The translations under genes and the position numbers were made by a program. Under the pieces are notes generated by a model, which was not told where the DNA came from, searched no databases, and saw only the letters and a program-made list of their open reading frames with translations. Source: an uncultured Rhodocyclaceae bacterium (lineage in GTDB: Bacteria; Pseudomonadota; Gammaproteobacteria; Burkholderiales; Rhodocyclaceae). From it: DNA of 16,806 nt. How positions within the stretch are numbered: position 1 is the stretch's first letter; the number at the start of each line of letters is the position of its first letter. Below, piece by piece: positions 7,529-14,499 of this stretch. The stretch is from the NCBI GenBank assembly GCA_900549295.1, contig URNG01000069.1, forward strand, positions 1 to 16,806, given 5' to 3'.

Positions 7529-7586
7529 GGCGCTTTCGGGGCAACCCGGTTTACTAAGGCTCGCCTCGATCACACAGGAGATAAAC

Positions 7587-8006
7587 ATGGACATCAACAG
7601 CATCGGCTCGATGACGCGTTTGCCGGGAATTTCCCCGACGCCGCCGGCACAGGGAACCGCCCCCGGCACCGCCAGGGAAAATTTTGCCGCCGCCGGCAAT
7701 ACCCAGAGCGCCCAGCAGGTCGCCGCTCCCGACCAGCTCAAGCCGGCCAATACAGATTCGCAGAATGACGCCAGGCAGGATCAGCGGCAAAATTTGCAGA
7801 GCAGCATCGACGCGCTCAACGAGTTCATCAAACCGCAAAACACCTCGCTGGAGTTTTCGATCGATGACGAAAGTGGTACCGTAGTGGTCAAAGTGACCGA
7901 CAAGGAAACCAAGGAAGTCATCAAACAATTCCCGTCGGAAGAAGCCCTTGAACTCGCCAAGGCGCTGGACAAGCTCAAAGGTTTGCTTGTTCAGCAAAAA
8001 GTTTGA
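7587..8006 (+). CDS. flaG: FlaG family flagellar protein
   Basis: The protein has 139 residues. ATG 7587 follows AGGAG (7576-7580) by 6 bases and gives the normal FlaG length; an in-frame extension to 7527 would run through the terminator. Residues 1-65 are a low-complexity Pro/Ala/Gln-rich region. Residues 68-139 are the conserved FlaG domain: SIDALNEFIK, LEFSIDDESGTVVVKVTDK, then EVIKQFPSEEALELAKAL. FlaG proteins are found between flagellin and fliD in many polar flagellates and affect filament length; the mechanism is not well established. It is 49 bases before fliD and probably co-transcribed with it. Confidence 0.92.
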   Translation: MDINSIGSMTRLPGISPTPPAQGTAPGTARENFAAAGNTQSAQQVAAPDQLKPANTDSQNDARQDQRQNLQSSIDALNEFIKPQNTSLEFSIDDESGTVVVKVTDKETKEVIKQFPSEEALELAKALDKLKGLLVQQKV

Positions 8007-8055
8007 CCCCGGCAGGAAATCCGCAGCACTCAGCAAGTAAAGGAAGGAAAACATC

Positions 8056-9405
8056 ATGGCAACCATCACTTCTCTCGGCGCCGGTTCCGGCATGGATCTC
8101 GAAGGTCTGGTCACGAGCCTGATGGCGGTCGAAAAGCGCCCGCTCACCCAGTTGCAGAAGCAGACCTCTTCGTACAACACGAAAATTTCTTCCCTGGGCA
8201 AGCTGAGCAGTTCCCTGAGCGCCTTGCAGACGGCAGCAAAGAATCTCCAGCCGGCAACCCTGCAAAGCCCGCTCGACAAATTCGCCAAATACGAAGCCAG
8301 CCTGACCAAAACCGCCAGCGGCGGTGAAATCGGCACGGTGACGGCAGACACGGGCGCGGTCGCCGGCAGCTACAAGCTCAACGTCACCCAACTCGCGCAG
8401 GGGCAGAAAATCACCTCCGGCGCGCTCGACAACATCGGCACCGGCACCCTGAACATCACCGTCGATGGCAAGACGACGGCGATCGAGATCACCAGTGAAA
8501 ACAACACCCCCGAAGGGCTGCGCAACGCCATCAACCAGGCCAAGCTCGGCATCAGCGCCACGGTCGTCAATGGCAGCGACGGGCCGCGCCTGATGCTCTC
8601 CGGCGAGGAAGGCGCCAGCAAGGCATTCTCCCTGAGCGGTGTCGCCGGTCTGGAATACGATGCCAGCGCCAACAGCGGCAGTTTCACCCGTGCCCAGGCC
8701 GCCCAGAATGCCGCCTTCACGGTCGATGGCATCGCTGCCAGCAGCACCAGCAACAAAGTGACCGGCGTCGTCGAGGGCGTCACCCTCAACCTGACCGGCA
8801 CCGGCGAGTCCACCCTGAACGTCAAGCAGGACAACACCACCAACCTGAAGAAGTCGCTGGAAGAATTCGTCACGGCCTACAACAATGCCGTCGGCAGCAT
8901 GGCCAGCATGGGCAGCTATAACGCCGACACCAAGGTAGCGGGCGAACTGCAAGGCAACACCATCCTGCGCAACGCCCAGCAAACCCTGAGCAAGCTGGTT
9001 TTCGACACCACCTCGACCACTGACGGCGTCAGCCAGCGGCTGGCCGATCTCGGCATTTCCTTCAAGGGCAGCGACGGCAAACTGACGCTGGACGCCGACA
9101 AACTGGCCGCCGCCATCGACAAGAACCCGGAGGCTGTTGCCAATCTTGCCTCGTCCGTGGGTGACGCCTTCAACACGGCAATGGATCGCATCGTCGGCAC
9201 GGGCGGCCAGATCCAGAACAGCACCGATGCCATGCGCCTAACTGTCAAGGATCTGGAAAGCCGTCAGGAGGCGTTAAGCCTGCGCCTGGAAGGGATCGAG
9301 AAACGCTATCGCACCCAGTTTTCCGCACTGGATACCCTGATGAGCAGCATGAGTTCGATCAGCAGTTATCTCACGCAGAATCTGCCAAAAATCTCCGCCA
9401 GCTAA
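8056..9405 (+). CDS. fliD: Flagellar filament cap protein FliD (HAP2)
   Basis: The protein has 449 residues (E. coli about 468). ATG 8056 has GGAAGGA at 8042-8048. FliD forms the cap at the filament tip and folds incoming flagellin. The start (ITSLGAGSGMDLEGLVTSLM, residues 4-23) is the classic FliD N-terminal motif, followed by the coiled-coil-forming KRPLTQLQKQTSSYNTKISS. The middle (about 100-270) is Ser/Thr/Gly-rich beta sheet forming the exposed domains. The C-terminal FliD_C region (about 270-445) ends in a second coiled coil (LESRQEALSLRLEGIEKRY) and SSMSSISSYLTQNL, which binds FliT in related species. Its neighbours flaG, fliS and fliT are the standard partners. Confidence 0.96.
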   Translation: MATITSLGAGSGMDLEGLVTSLMAVEKRPLTQLQKQTSSYNTKISSLGKLSSSLSALQTAAKNLQPATLQSPLDKFAKYEASLTKTASGGEIGTVTADTGAVAGSYKLNVTQLAQGQKITSGALDNIGTGTLNITVDGKTTAIEITSENNTPEGLRNAINQAKLGISATVVNGSDGPRLMLSGEEGASKAFSLSGVAGLEYDASANSGSFTRAQAAQNAAFTVDGIAASSTSNKVTGVVEGVTLNLTGTGESTLNVKQDNTTNLKKSLEEFVTAYNNAVGSMASMGSYNADTKVAGELQGNTILRNAQQTLSKLVFDTTSTTDGVSQRLADLGISFKGSDGKLTLDADKLAAAIDKNPEAVANLASSVGDAFNTAMDRIVGTGGQIQNSTDAMRLTVKDLESRQEALSLRLEGIEKRYRTQFSALDTLMSSMSSISSYLTQNLPKISAS

Positions 9406-9437
9406 GTAACATTCAGCAAACACGATAAGCGACCACG

Positions 9438-9851
9438 ATGTTTTCCAGCCGCAGCTACAGCCCAGCCGGCACCTACGCCGAGCTGGGCCGCGATTCCGAC
9501 GTACGATCAGCCGACCCACATCGGCTGATCGTTTTATTGTTTGAAGGGGCCGAAAGCGCCATCTCCATCGCCCGTGTGCACGCCGAGCAAGGCAATGTGG
9601 CCGAGCGCGGCACCCATCTCTCCAAGGCCATCGACATCATCGCCAACGGACTGAAAGCGAGCCTGGATCAGCAGCAGGGCGGCGAACTGGCGGTCCGGCT
9701 GGCGGCGCTCTACGACTACATGGTGTCGCGCCTGTTGTGGGCCAACATGAAGAACGACATCCCGACCATGGACGAAGTGCGTAGCCTGCTCACCGAAATC
9801 CACGACGCCTGGAACCAGATCGAACCCGGCAAACGGCAGCAGGCGCGATGA
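9438..9851 (+). CDS. fliS: Flagellin export chaperone FliS
   Basis: The protein has 137 residues, typical for FliS. It binds the C-terminal D0 helix of flagellin in the cytosol, prevents early polymerisation and delivers it to the FlhA export gate. SYSPAGTYAEL (6-16) and the family core DPHRLIVLLFEGAESAI (26-42) are clear; the rest is helical as expected (ERGTHLSKAIDIIANGL, LAALYDYMVSRLLWANM). There is no good Shine-Dalgarno before ATG 9438; fliD ends 32 bases upstream, so expression may depend on fliD translation. Codons 22-36 use forms rare in this window (GTA CGA TCA ... CCA CAT CGG ... GTT TTA TTG TTT), which create a terminator-like hairpin within the gene. It overlaps fliT by ATGA. Confidence 0.95.
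   Translation: MFSSRSYSPAGTYAELGRDSDVRSADPHRLIVLLFEGAESAISIARVHAEQGNVAERGTHLSKAIDIIANGLKASLDQQQGGELAVRLAALYDYMVSRLLWANMKNDIPTMDEVRSLLTEIHDAWNQIEPGKRQQAR
9503..9543 (+). terminator. Terminator-like hairpin inside the fliS coding sequence
   Basis: ACGATCAGCCGA (9503-9514) and TCGGCTGATCGT (9521-9532) form a perfect 12-bp stem with the 6-base loop CCCACA, followed directly by the U-rich TTTATTGTTTG (9533-9543). Shape and tail are those of an intrinsic terminator, but it lies about 66 bases into fliS. It could cause partial termination (attenuation) unless ribosomes translate through it, lowering fliS-fliT-fliK output relative to flaG-fliD, or mark an RNA-processing site. The structure is seen directly; the function is inferred. 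Confidence 0.65.
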
Positions 9852-10114
9852 GCGAGCGCACGCCTTTCCAGTCTTTCGCCTTGGTTGCCGGAGAAATGCG
9901 CAAACACGGCGAAGCCGGCAACTGGGAAAAAGCCGCCGAAATCGCAGCGCAGATGAACGCCCTGCTGCACAACGGCCAGTTGCCTGCCGCGCAGATTGCG
10001 GATCGCGCCGCCATCGAAGCCGCGCTGGTCGACATCGCGGCCCTCACCGAGCGCGCCGGCCCGCTCAAGGACGACATTGGCCGCCTCTTGGCCGCCTTCG
10101 GCGAAACGCCGTAA
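9848..10114 (+). CDS. fliT: FliT-like flagellar export chaperone
   Basis: The protein has 88 residues, shorter than enteric FliT (about 120). The ATG overlaps the fliS stop (ATGA), so translation is coupled. It is all-helical and charged (GNWEKAAEIAAQMNALLHN at about 24-42, AALVDIAALTERAGPLKDDIGRLLAAF at about 58-84), with the short-helix layout of FliT proteins, which hold the cap protein FliD and, in enterics, inhibit FlhDC. Sequence similarity in this family is low; the assignment rests largely on position directly after fliD-fliS, on size and on helical pattern. No FlhDC is encoded here, so a regulatory role is open. Confidence 0.75.
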   Translation: MSERTPFQSFALVAGEMRKHGEAGNWEKAAEIAAQMNALLHNGQLPAAQIADRAAIEAALVDIAALTERAGPLKDDIGRLLAAFGETP

Positions 10115-10135
10115 CCTCTTTACCCTTCCCTCCCC

Positions 10136-11224
10136 ATGATTCCCGCCGACCTTGCCAGCACGTTGCGGGCGGTGATCCCGGAGCAAAAACCGGCCCAGCC
10201 GCAGCCGACCCAGCCGGTTGCACCCGCGCCCCGCGTTGCCGACGTTCTCAGCAACCTAGTGCCCGGCCAGCGCGTTCTGGCCGAAGTGCAGGCTATGCTG
10301 CCCAATGGCAGTTACCGCGCCCTGGTGGCGCAGCGCGAAGTCACGCTGTCGCTTCCCTTCGCCGCCAAGGCCGGCGACAGCATGGAACTGGAAGTCACCG
10401 AAACCAACGGCAAGCTGACGCTCGCCTTCGTCACCAACCGGGGCGAAGCGCAGGCCAAAGACCCCTCCGTTCCCACCACTTTCAGCAACACCGGCAAACT
10501 GATCGGCGACTTGATGAAAGGCGTCGATGGCGAAGGCGGCCGCCGCCCGGCCCCGGCGGCGCTCAATGGCAATCAGGCGCTGCTGGAACAAGGCCCGAAA
10601 AGCGGTGCCGATTTTGCGCCGCTGCTCAAACAGGCGCTCACACAAAGCGGCATGTTCTACGAAGCGCACCAGGCACGCTGGGTGGCGGGGCAATTGCCCA
10701 CCGAGCAACTGCGGCAGGAGCCGCAGGGCAGATTGCCGGCGGAAAACGCCGCCCAGGGACAGCAGGCAGCCAGCGCGCAGAACGCCCAGTCCGGACGCGA
10801 AGCGCCCGCAGCACAACAAGCAGCGCAGAACGCCTCCGGCATCCCGCGTGAAATCACGCCGCTGGTACAGCAGCAACTCGACGGCCTCGCCAATCAGAAT
10901 TACGCTTGGCAAGGCCAGATCTGGCCCGGCCAGCAGATGTGGTGGGAAATCGGCGAAGACCCGGAAAACGGCCAGCAGAACGCGGACGGCGAGCAGAAGC
11001 ACTGGCGCACCCGCCTCAAACTGGCGCTGCCGCGCCTGGGCGGCGTCGATGCCCAACTGCATCTGCAACCGGATGGCGGCATCGCCATCCGCATCCAGGC
11101 GGACTCGGACGCCAGCGAAAACCAGTTGCGCCAATCCAGCCCCGCGCTGCAGGCGCAAATGGAAGCGGCGGGCCTGACAATCCAGCAGATTCTGATCGAA
11201 CATGCCCCCGCCGAAATCGAATGA
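10136..11224 (+). CDS. FliK-like hook-length control / secretion-switch protein
   Basis: The protein has 362 residues. The C-terminal part (about 288-355: HWRTRLKLALPRLGGVDAQL, GGIAIRIQAD, LRQSSPALQAQMEAAGLTI) fits the Flg_hook (FliK C-terminal) domain, which in FliK touches FlhB to switch export from hook to filament proteins. The N-terminus has a Pro/Gln-rich linker (19-33) then a compact beta region (about 44-100: GQRVLAEVQAMLPNGSYRAL ... LTLAFV). Residues 196-236 are Gln/Ala-rich. The canonical fliK usually lies in the fliE-fliJ region, so this is probably a second FliK-type protein; I do not give it the fliK symbol. There is no Shine-Dalgarno, only a pyrimidine tract before ATG 10136, 21 bases after fliT. 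It overlaps the FlhB-like gene by 23 bases, implying they act together. Confidence 0.75.
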   Translation: MIPADLASTLRAVIPEQKPAQPQPTQPVAPAPRVADVLSNLVPGQRVLAEVQAMLPNGSYRALVAQREVTLSLPFAAKAGDSMELEVTETNGKLTLAFVTNRGEAQAKDPSVPTTFSNTGKLIGDLMKGVDGEGGRRPAPAALNGNQALLEQGPKSGADFAPLLKQALTQSGMFYEAHQARWVAGQLPTEQLRQEPQGRLPAENAAQGQQAASAQNAQSGREAPAAQQAAQNASGIPREITPLVQQQLDGLANQNYAWQGQIWPGQQMWWEIGEDPENGQQNADGEQKHWRTRLKLALPRLGGVDAQLHLQPDGGIAIRIQADSDASENQLRQSSPALQAQMEAAGLTIQQILIEHAPAEIE

Positions 11225-11495
11225 CGCAGCGCGCCAGGCGATTGCGCTCACCTATCAGCAAACCGACGCCGCGCCGCGCGTGGTGGCCAAGGGGCGCGGG
11301 CAGATCGCCGAGCAAATCATCGCCAAAGCCAGGGAACACGGCGTTTACGTGCATGAATCGCCGGAACTGGTCGCGCTGTTAAGCCAGGTCGATATTGACG
11401 AACACATCCCTCCCCAGTTATACATGGCAGTTGCCGAGCTGCTGGCTTGGCTCTACCGTCTGGAACAAGGGGACATCACCGAGGCCCCGATCTGA
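11202..11495 (+). CDS. Stand-alone FlhB C-terminal-domain protein (YscU/FlhB export-switch family)
   Basis: The protein has 97 residues. It matches the cytosolic part of FlhB that lies after the autocleavage site: AIALTYQQTDAAPRVVAKG (13-31), IAEQIIAKAREHGVYVHESP (35-54), LVALLSQVDIDEHIPPQLY (56-74), AVAELLAWLYRLE (76-88). No membrane part is present and the NPTH cleavage motif is missing (SNDA sits near that point), so it cannot self-cleave like FlhB. Such small FlhB-like proteins are known in several bacteria and can partly replace the FlhB C-terminus in some. Its gene starts inside the FliK-like gene (23-bp overlap), and FliK and FlhB domains are known partners, so a joint role in export specificity is likely. 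YcgR follows after 3 bases. Confidence 0.87.
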   Translation: MPPPKSNDAARQAIALTYQQTDAAPRVVAKGRGQIAEQIIAKAREHGVYVHESPELVALLSQVDIDEHIPPQLYMAVAELLAWLYRLEQGDITEAPI

Positions 11496-11498
11496 ATC

Positions 11499-12296
11499 AT
11501 GAGCGCCATGTCCGAGCTTCCCGAACCCACGCTGCACCCCGTTTTTGAAATCGACCAGCCCAGCCGCTACGGTCGCTACCTCATCAGCAATCCGCGCGAG
11601 ATCGTCTGGCACCTCAAGCTGCTCAAGGATCAGCGCAATTTCATCACGCTCTACCCCAGCCACCTCAACCAGTTTTTCCTGACTTCCATCGTCAGCGTGA
11701 ACGAGAAGGCTGGCGAGTTGATACTGGACGCCCCCGGGCTGCCGGAATTGATGGAAAGCGCGCTCAAATCCAGCAGCTCCACGCTGACCACCAGCATGGA
11801 CAGGGTGAAGGTGCAGATCCGCCTCGGAATCTTGCAGCAGACCCGTTACGAAAACAGCCCGGCGCTCCTCGCCCGCCTGCCGGAAACCATGCTGCGCCTG
11901 CAACGGCGCGAGTTTTTCCGCATCGACACGCCGCGCATCCAGCCCTTGCGCTGCAAACTCGTCAAACACCACGAGGGGAAAGAAAGCGAAGTGTTCGATT
12001 TTCCGCTGCTCGACATCAGCGGCGGCGGCCTGTGCCTGAGCGGCCCGGCAGATGCGGCAGACCATTTCTCCCTGGGCGAACTGTTCACCGATTGCCGCCT
12101 GGAAATCCCGGATGAAAGCGTGATTTCCGTCAATCTGCGCGTGCGCGAAGTCTCGCGCCTGGAAACCGCCAACGGCCAGATACAACTGCGTCTGGGCTGC
12201 GAATACGTCAACCTGCCCAGTGCCCGGCAAAATCTGATCGAGCGCTACATCACCCGTCTGGAAAGATCGCGTAAAGCGCAGGCCGACCTGATCTAA
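11499..12296 (+). CDS. ycgR: YcgR-like flagellar brake protein with PilZ domain
   Basis: The protein has 265 residues. YcgR binds cyclic di-GMP and then the flagellar stator/rotor to slow swimming. Residues about 20-125 are a YcgR N-terminal domain (RYLISNPREIVWHLKLLKDQ, then beta strands FITLYPSHLNQFFLTSIVSV). Residues about 134-255 are PilZ, with RREFFR (Arg137 and Arg141 of the RxxxR motif) and DISGGG (172-177, matching D/NxSxxG), so c-di-GMP binding should be intact. ATG 11499 is taken; ATG 11508 is possible, and neither has a good Shine-Dalgarno. The gene begins 3 bases after the FlhB-like stop, so it belongs to the same operon, tying second-messenger control to late flagellar genes. Confidence 0.92.
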   Translation: MSAMSELPEPTLHPVFEIDQPSRYGRYLISNPREIVWHLKLLKDQRNFITLYPSHLNQFFLTSIVSVNEKAGELILDAPGLPELMESALKSSSSTLTTSMDRVKVQIRLGILQQTRYENSPALLARLPETMLRLQRREFFRIDTPRIQPLRCKLVKHHEGKESEVFDFPLLDISGGGLCLSGPADAADHFSLGELFTDCRLEIPDESVISVNLRVREVSRLETANGQIQLRLGCEYVNLPSARQNLIERYITRLERSRKAQADLI

Positions 12297-12352
12297 GCCA
12301 TCATTCCAAATAGACACAAAGCCCTGACCCTTGCAGGCCAAGCCGTATTCAC

Positions 12353-12646
12353 ATGCAAGAAAGCAGCATTCAGTTTCAGCACTTCTGGATCGATCTCATC
12401 CTCGGTCTGATCATGATCTACATCCTGATCGACACGCCTCTGGAACAAGCAGTCGTGGGCATTGCCGTCCTGACGGTCTTTGTTTTTTTCAGCCGGACGA
12501 TACAGCAATCCCGCCGCACATCCCTGCAGCGGGCCGAAGCGCGCAAACGCAAGGAAGCGGCAGAGGCCGAACGCCTCGCCGCCATTGCAGCCAGAAAAGA
12601 AGCCCTGCGCCGCGCGCAGGAAGAAGCATCGAAGAAATATCTTTGA
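12353..12646 (+). CDS. Small membrane protein with charged helical tail, unknown function
   Basis: The protein has 97 residues and I do not recognise a family. Residues about 11-26 (FWIDLILGLIMIYILI) and about 33-47 (AVVGIAVLTVFVFF) are two hydrophobic segments, probably a membrane hairpin. Residues 51-97 form one long, strongly charged Ala/Arg/Glu helix (RAEARKRKEAAEAERLAAI and on), likely a cytosolic coiled coil. It lies 56 bases after ycgR on the same strand and converges on fliE. There is no strong Shine-Dalgarno. The clear amphipathic design and in-frame GC-rich codons support a real gene. A motor- or export-related accessory role would be guesswork from position. Confidence 0.65.
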   Translation: MQESSIQFQHFWIDLILGLIMIYILIDTPLEQAVVGIAVLTVFVFFSRTIQQSRRTSLQRAEARKRKEAAEAERLAAIAARKEALRRAQEEASKKYL

Positions 12647-12654
12647 ATTATCGG

Positions 12655-12674
12655 CGCGTTGCAGATACAACGCG
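12655..12674. terminator. Hairpin between converging genes, possible bidirectional terminator
   Basis: CGCGTTG (12655-12661) pairs with CAACGCG (12668-12674), 7 bp with loop CAGATA, in the 46-base gap between the small membrane protein gene and fliE. No U-tract follows on either strand, so it would be a weak or factor-assisted terminator. Confidence 0.35.
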
Positions 12675-12692
12675 TGGATGCAACATGCGGCA

Positions 12693-13013
12693 TCAAACCT
12701 GCATGTTCATCATTTCCTGATACGCCGTTACCAGCTTGTTGCGCACCTGGACCATTTCCTGAAAGGACACGCTGGCCGTCTGCAGGGCAACCATCACCTC
12801 GTGCAGATTCTGGCTGTTGTCACCGGCTGCGAGTTTTTCCGCCATCTGCGTTGCCGATTGCTGCGTCGCATTGACCTTGTCGATCGAGCCCTTGAGGACA
12901 CTGGCAAAATCCGCCGACCCTTCCGCCAGCGGTGTTTCCGGTGTTTTGCCGGAGGCCTGCGCAGCGGTGGTGCGCAGCACGCTCAGCATTTGTTCGATTC
13001 CTTTGGTGTCCAT
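12693..13013 (-). CDS. fliE: Flagellar hook-basal body protein FliE
   Basis: The protein has 106 residues, normal for FliE, the junction between MS-ring and rod. ATG 13013 is chosen: GAAGGAG lies about 6 bases upstream, and the sigma-54 promoter at 13057-13041 would start transcription near 13031, after the alternative start at 13046. FliE features are GIEQMLSVLR (5-14), DFASVLKGSIDKVNATQQSA near the middle, and the conserved C-terminal end (SVSFQEMVQVRNKLVTAYQEMMNMQV, split here as SVSFQEMVQVRNK and LVTAYQEMMNMQV). Usually fliE is the first gene of fliEFGHIJ; here it is separated from fliF by flrBC and points the other way. Confidence 0.94.
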   Translation of the reverse strand: MDTKGIEQMLSVLRTTAAQASGKTPETPLAEGSADFASVLKGSIDKVNATQQSATQMAEKLAAGDNSQNLHEVMVALQTASVSFQEMVQVRNKLVTAYQEMMNMQV

Positions 13014-13040
13014 CACATACTCCTTCAACTCGCCTGACTC

Positions 13041-13057
13041 AAGCAATAAACAGGCCA
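13041..13057 (-). promoter_or_regulatory. Sigma-54 (RpoN) promoter of fliE
   Basis: On the - strand the site reads TGGCCTGTTTATTGCTT. GG (13056-13055) and GC (13044-13043) are exactly 10 bases apart, and the -12 element TTGCT matches the consensus; the -24 element is TGGCCTG against TGGCACG. Transcription would begin near 13031, 18 bases before the fliE ATG. FlrC-type activators control fliE promoters of this class in vibrios. Confidence 0.82.
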
Positions 13058-13093
13058 GTTCAAATCCTTCTCAAATTCATCTCGCCAAGGCAA

Positions 13094-14488
13094 TCATTCC
13101 CGGAAAAAACCCGCTTCCCGATACTCTTGCAGTTTATACCTTAATTTGCGCACCGAAATCCCCAGGCGCTCGACCGCCAGTTTGCGCGAGCCGCCGACCT
13201 CGGCCAGCACTTTCAAAATGTGCTCGCGCTCGATGTCCTTCACGTTTCCGGGTTCAGCCGCCGGCGCTGCGCCTTGCTCCTCCGTATTTCGGGCGGGTGC
13301 CGATGCGGCCCGAGGCTGCGGTGCCGGTACATCCGGCACCTCTGGCGTTTCAGTTTCGCCCATCGGCAGATTCAGGTGTCCGGCTTCGATCTTTTCCCCG
13401 GGTGCCAGAATCAGGGCGCGCTGCATGACGTTTTCCAGCTCGCGCACATTGCCCGGCCAGACGTAACGAGTGAGCGCACACTCCGCCGCCTCGCTCAACA
13501 CCATGCCGCTGCGCCCGAAACGCACCCCGTGCTCGACCATGAAATGCCGGGCAATCGGCAAAATATCCAGGGGCCGTTCGCGCAGCGACGGAATGGCCAC
13601 CGGAAACACGTTCAGCCGGTAAAACAAATCTTCGCGGAACACGCCACGCGCCACCGCCTCCTGCATTTCCCGGTTGGAGGTCGCAATGATGCGGATGTCG
13701 AGCGCCACCGGCTTCTTGCCACCGACCCGCTCGACCTCACGCTCCTGCAACACGCGCAGCAGCTTGGCCTGCAGTCCGAGCGGCATTTCGGTGACTTCGT
13801 CGAGCAGCAGGGTGCCGTTCTGCGCCTGCTCGAACTTGCCTGGCTGCGCCTGCTGCGCGCCGGTAAAAGCCCCTTTTTCGTAACCAAACAGTGTCGCTTC
13901 CAGCAGGCTGTCGGGAATCGCCGCGCAGTTGATCGCCACGAACGGCCCCTTGCTGCGCGCCGAGTTCTGGTGAATGAAGCGAGCAACCACTTCCTTGCCA
14001 ACGCCAGATTCTCCGGTCAGCAGCACCGTCGCATCGGTCTGCGCCACGCGCCGGGCCATGGCGAACATGTCGCGGCTGGCACCGTCTTCGGCAATCACCC
14101 CTTGCTCTTCGGCGCGTGCCGCCAGTTCGTATTTGCCGATGTAACCGAGCAAAGCCTGCGGCTCGAACGGCTTGAGCAGGAAATCGCAGGCGCCGCTGCG
14201 CATGGCATCGACCGCCTTTTCGACTTCGGCGTAGGCCGTCATCAACACCACCGGCAAATGCGGCAGGCGCTGGCGGATTTCTTTCAGCAAGGTGATGCCG
14301 TCCATGGGCATCATGCGCACATCGCTGACCACGATGGAAAACGCCTGCTTGGCCAGCACGTCCAGGGCCGCCTCACCGCCTTCGACCGCCACATAGGCAC
14401 GCCCAGCCAGTTCCAGCGTGTCGCCGATGGCTTCCCGCAGGCAGGGATCATCCTCCACCACGAGAACCGGGAGTACGTGTTCGCTCAT
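13094..14488 (-). CDS. flrC: Sigma-54-dependent flagellar response regulator FlrC/FleR
   Basis: The protein has 464 residues. ATG 14488 is preferred to GTG 14503, which overlaps the flrB stop; GAGAAGG is just upstream. Receiver domain (about 6-120): acidic pocket Glu12/Asp13/Asp14, phosphorylation site Asp56, Thr84, Lys106. The AAA+ sigma-54 activation domain (about 136-365) has Walker A GESGVGKE (159-166), the sigma-54-contacting GAFTGA (206-211), Walker B LLLDE (227-231) and WPGNVREL (344-351). A Pro/Ala-rich linker (about 378-414) leads to a Fis-type helix-turn-helix (about 418-456). When phosphorylated by FlrB it should activate sigma-54 promoters such as those at 13057-13041 and 5473-5488. 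Transcribed 11 bases after flrB; 80 bases separate its stop from fliE's start. Confidence 0.93.
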   Translation of the reverse strand: MSEHVLPVLVVEDDPCLREAIGDTLELAGRAYVAVEGGEAALDVLAKQAFSIVVSDVRMMPMDGITLLKEIRQRLPHLPVVLMTAYAEVEKAVDAMRSGACDFLLKPFEPQALLGYIGKYELAARAEEQGVIAEDGASRDMFAMARRVAQTDATVLLTGESGVGKEVVARFIHQNSARSKGPFVAINCAAIPDSLLEATLFGYEKGAFTGAQQAQPGKFEQAQNGTLLLDEVTEMPLGLQAKLLRVLQEREVERVGGKKPVALDIRIIATSNREMQEAVARGVFREDLFYRLNVFPVAIPSLRERPLDILPIARHFMVEHGVRFGRSGMVLSEAAECALTRYVWPGNVRELENVMQRALILAPGEKIEAGHLNLPMGETETPEVPDVPAPQPRAASAPARNTEEQGAAPAAEPGNVKDIEREHILKVLAEVGGSRKLAVERLGISVRKLRYKLQEYREAGFFRE

Positions 14489-14499
14489 TGCCTTCTCTT

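Noticed and set aside
7530..7545. GG-N10-GC spacing before flaG (TGGCGCTTTCGGGGC) as a sigma-54 promoter
   Set aside because: The -12 element is GGGC rather than TTGC and the site overlaps the terminator tail; such spacing is common by chance in GC-rich DNA.
6617..7750. 377-codon - strand open frame opposite flagellin copy 2
   Set aside because: It crosses a flagellin gene and its terminator, and the translation is a Gly/Val-rich shadow. A similar shadow frame occurs opposite copy 1 simply because the flagellins are alike.
8010..8030. GG-N10-GC spacing before fliD (CGGCAGG...CCGC)
   Set aside because: Neither the -24 T nor the -12 TT is present; considered chance.
9402..9428. Sigma-28-like CACGATAA before fliS
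   Set aside because: The spacer to the nearest -35-like sequence is 10 rather than 11, and transcription would begin only about 3 bases before the fliS ATG.
12682..12707. Inverted repeat AACATGC ... GCATGTT at the 3' end of fliE
   Set aside because: It is only 7 bp with a 12-base loop, overlaps the last fliE codons and has no U-tract; too weak to call a terminator.
13014..13046. N-terminal extension of FliE by 11 residues from a start at 13046
   Set aside because: That start lies upstream of the expected sigma-54 transcription start, while ATG 13013 has a strong ribosome site and gives normal FliE length.
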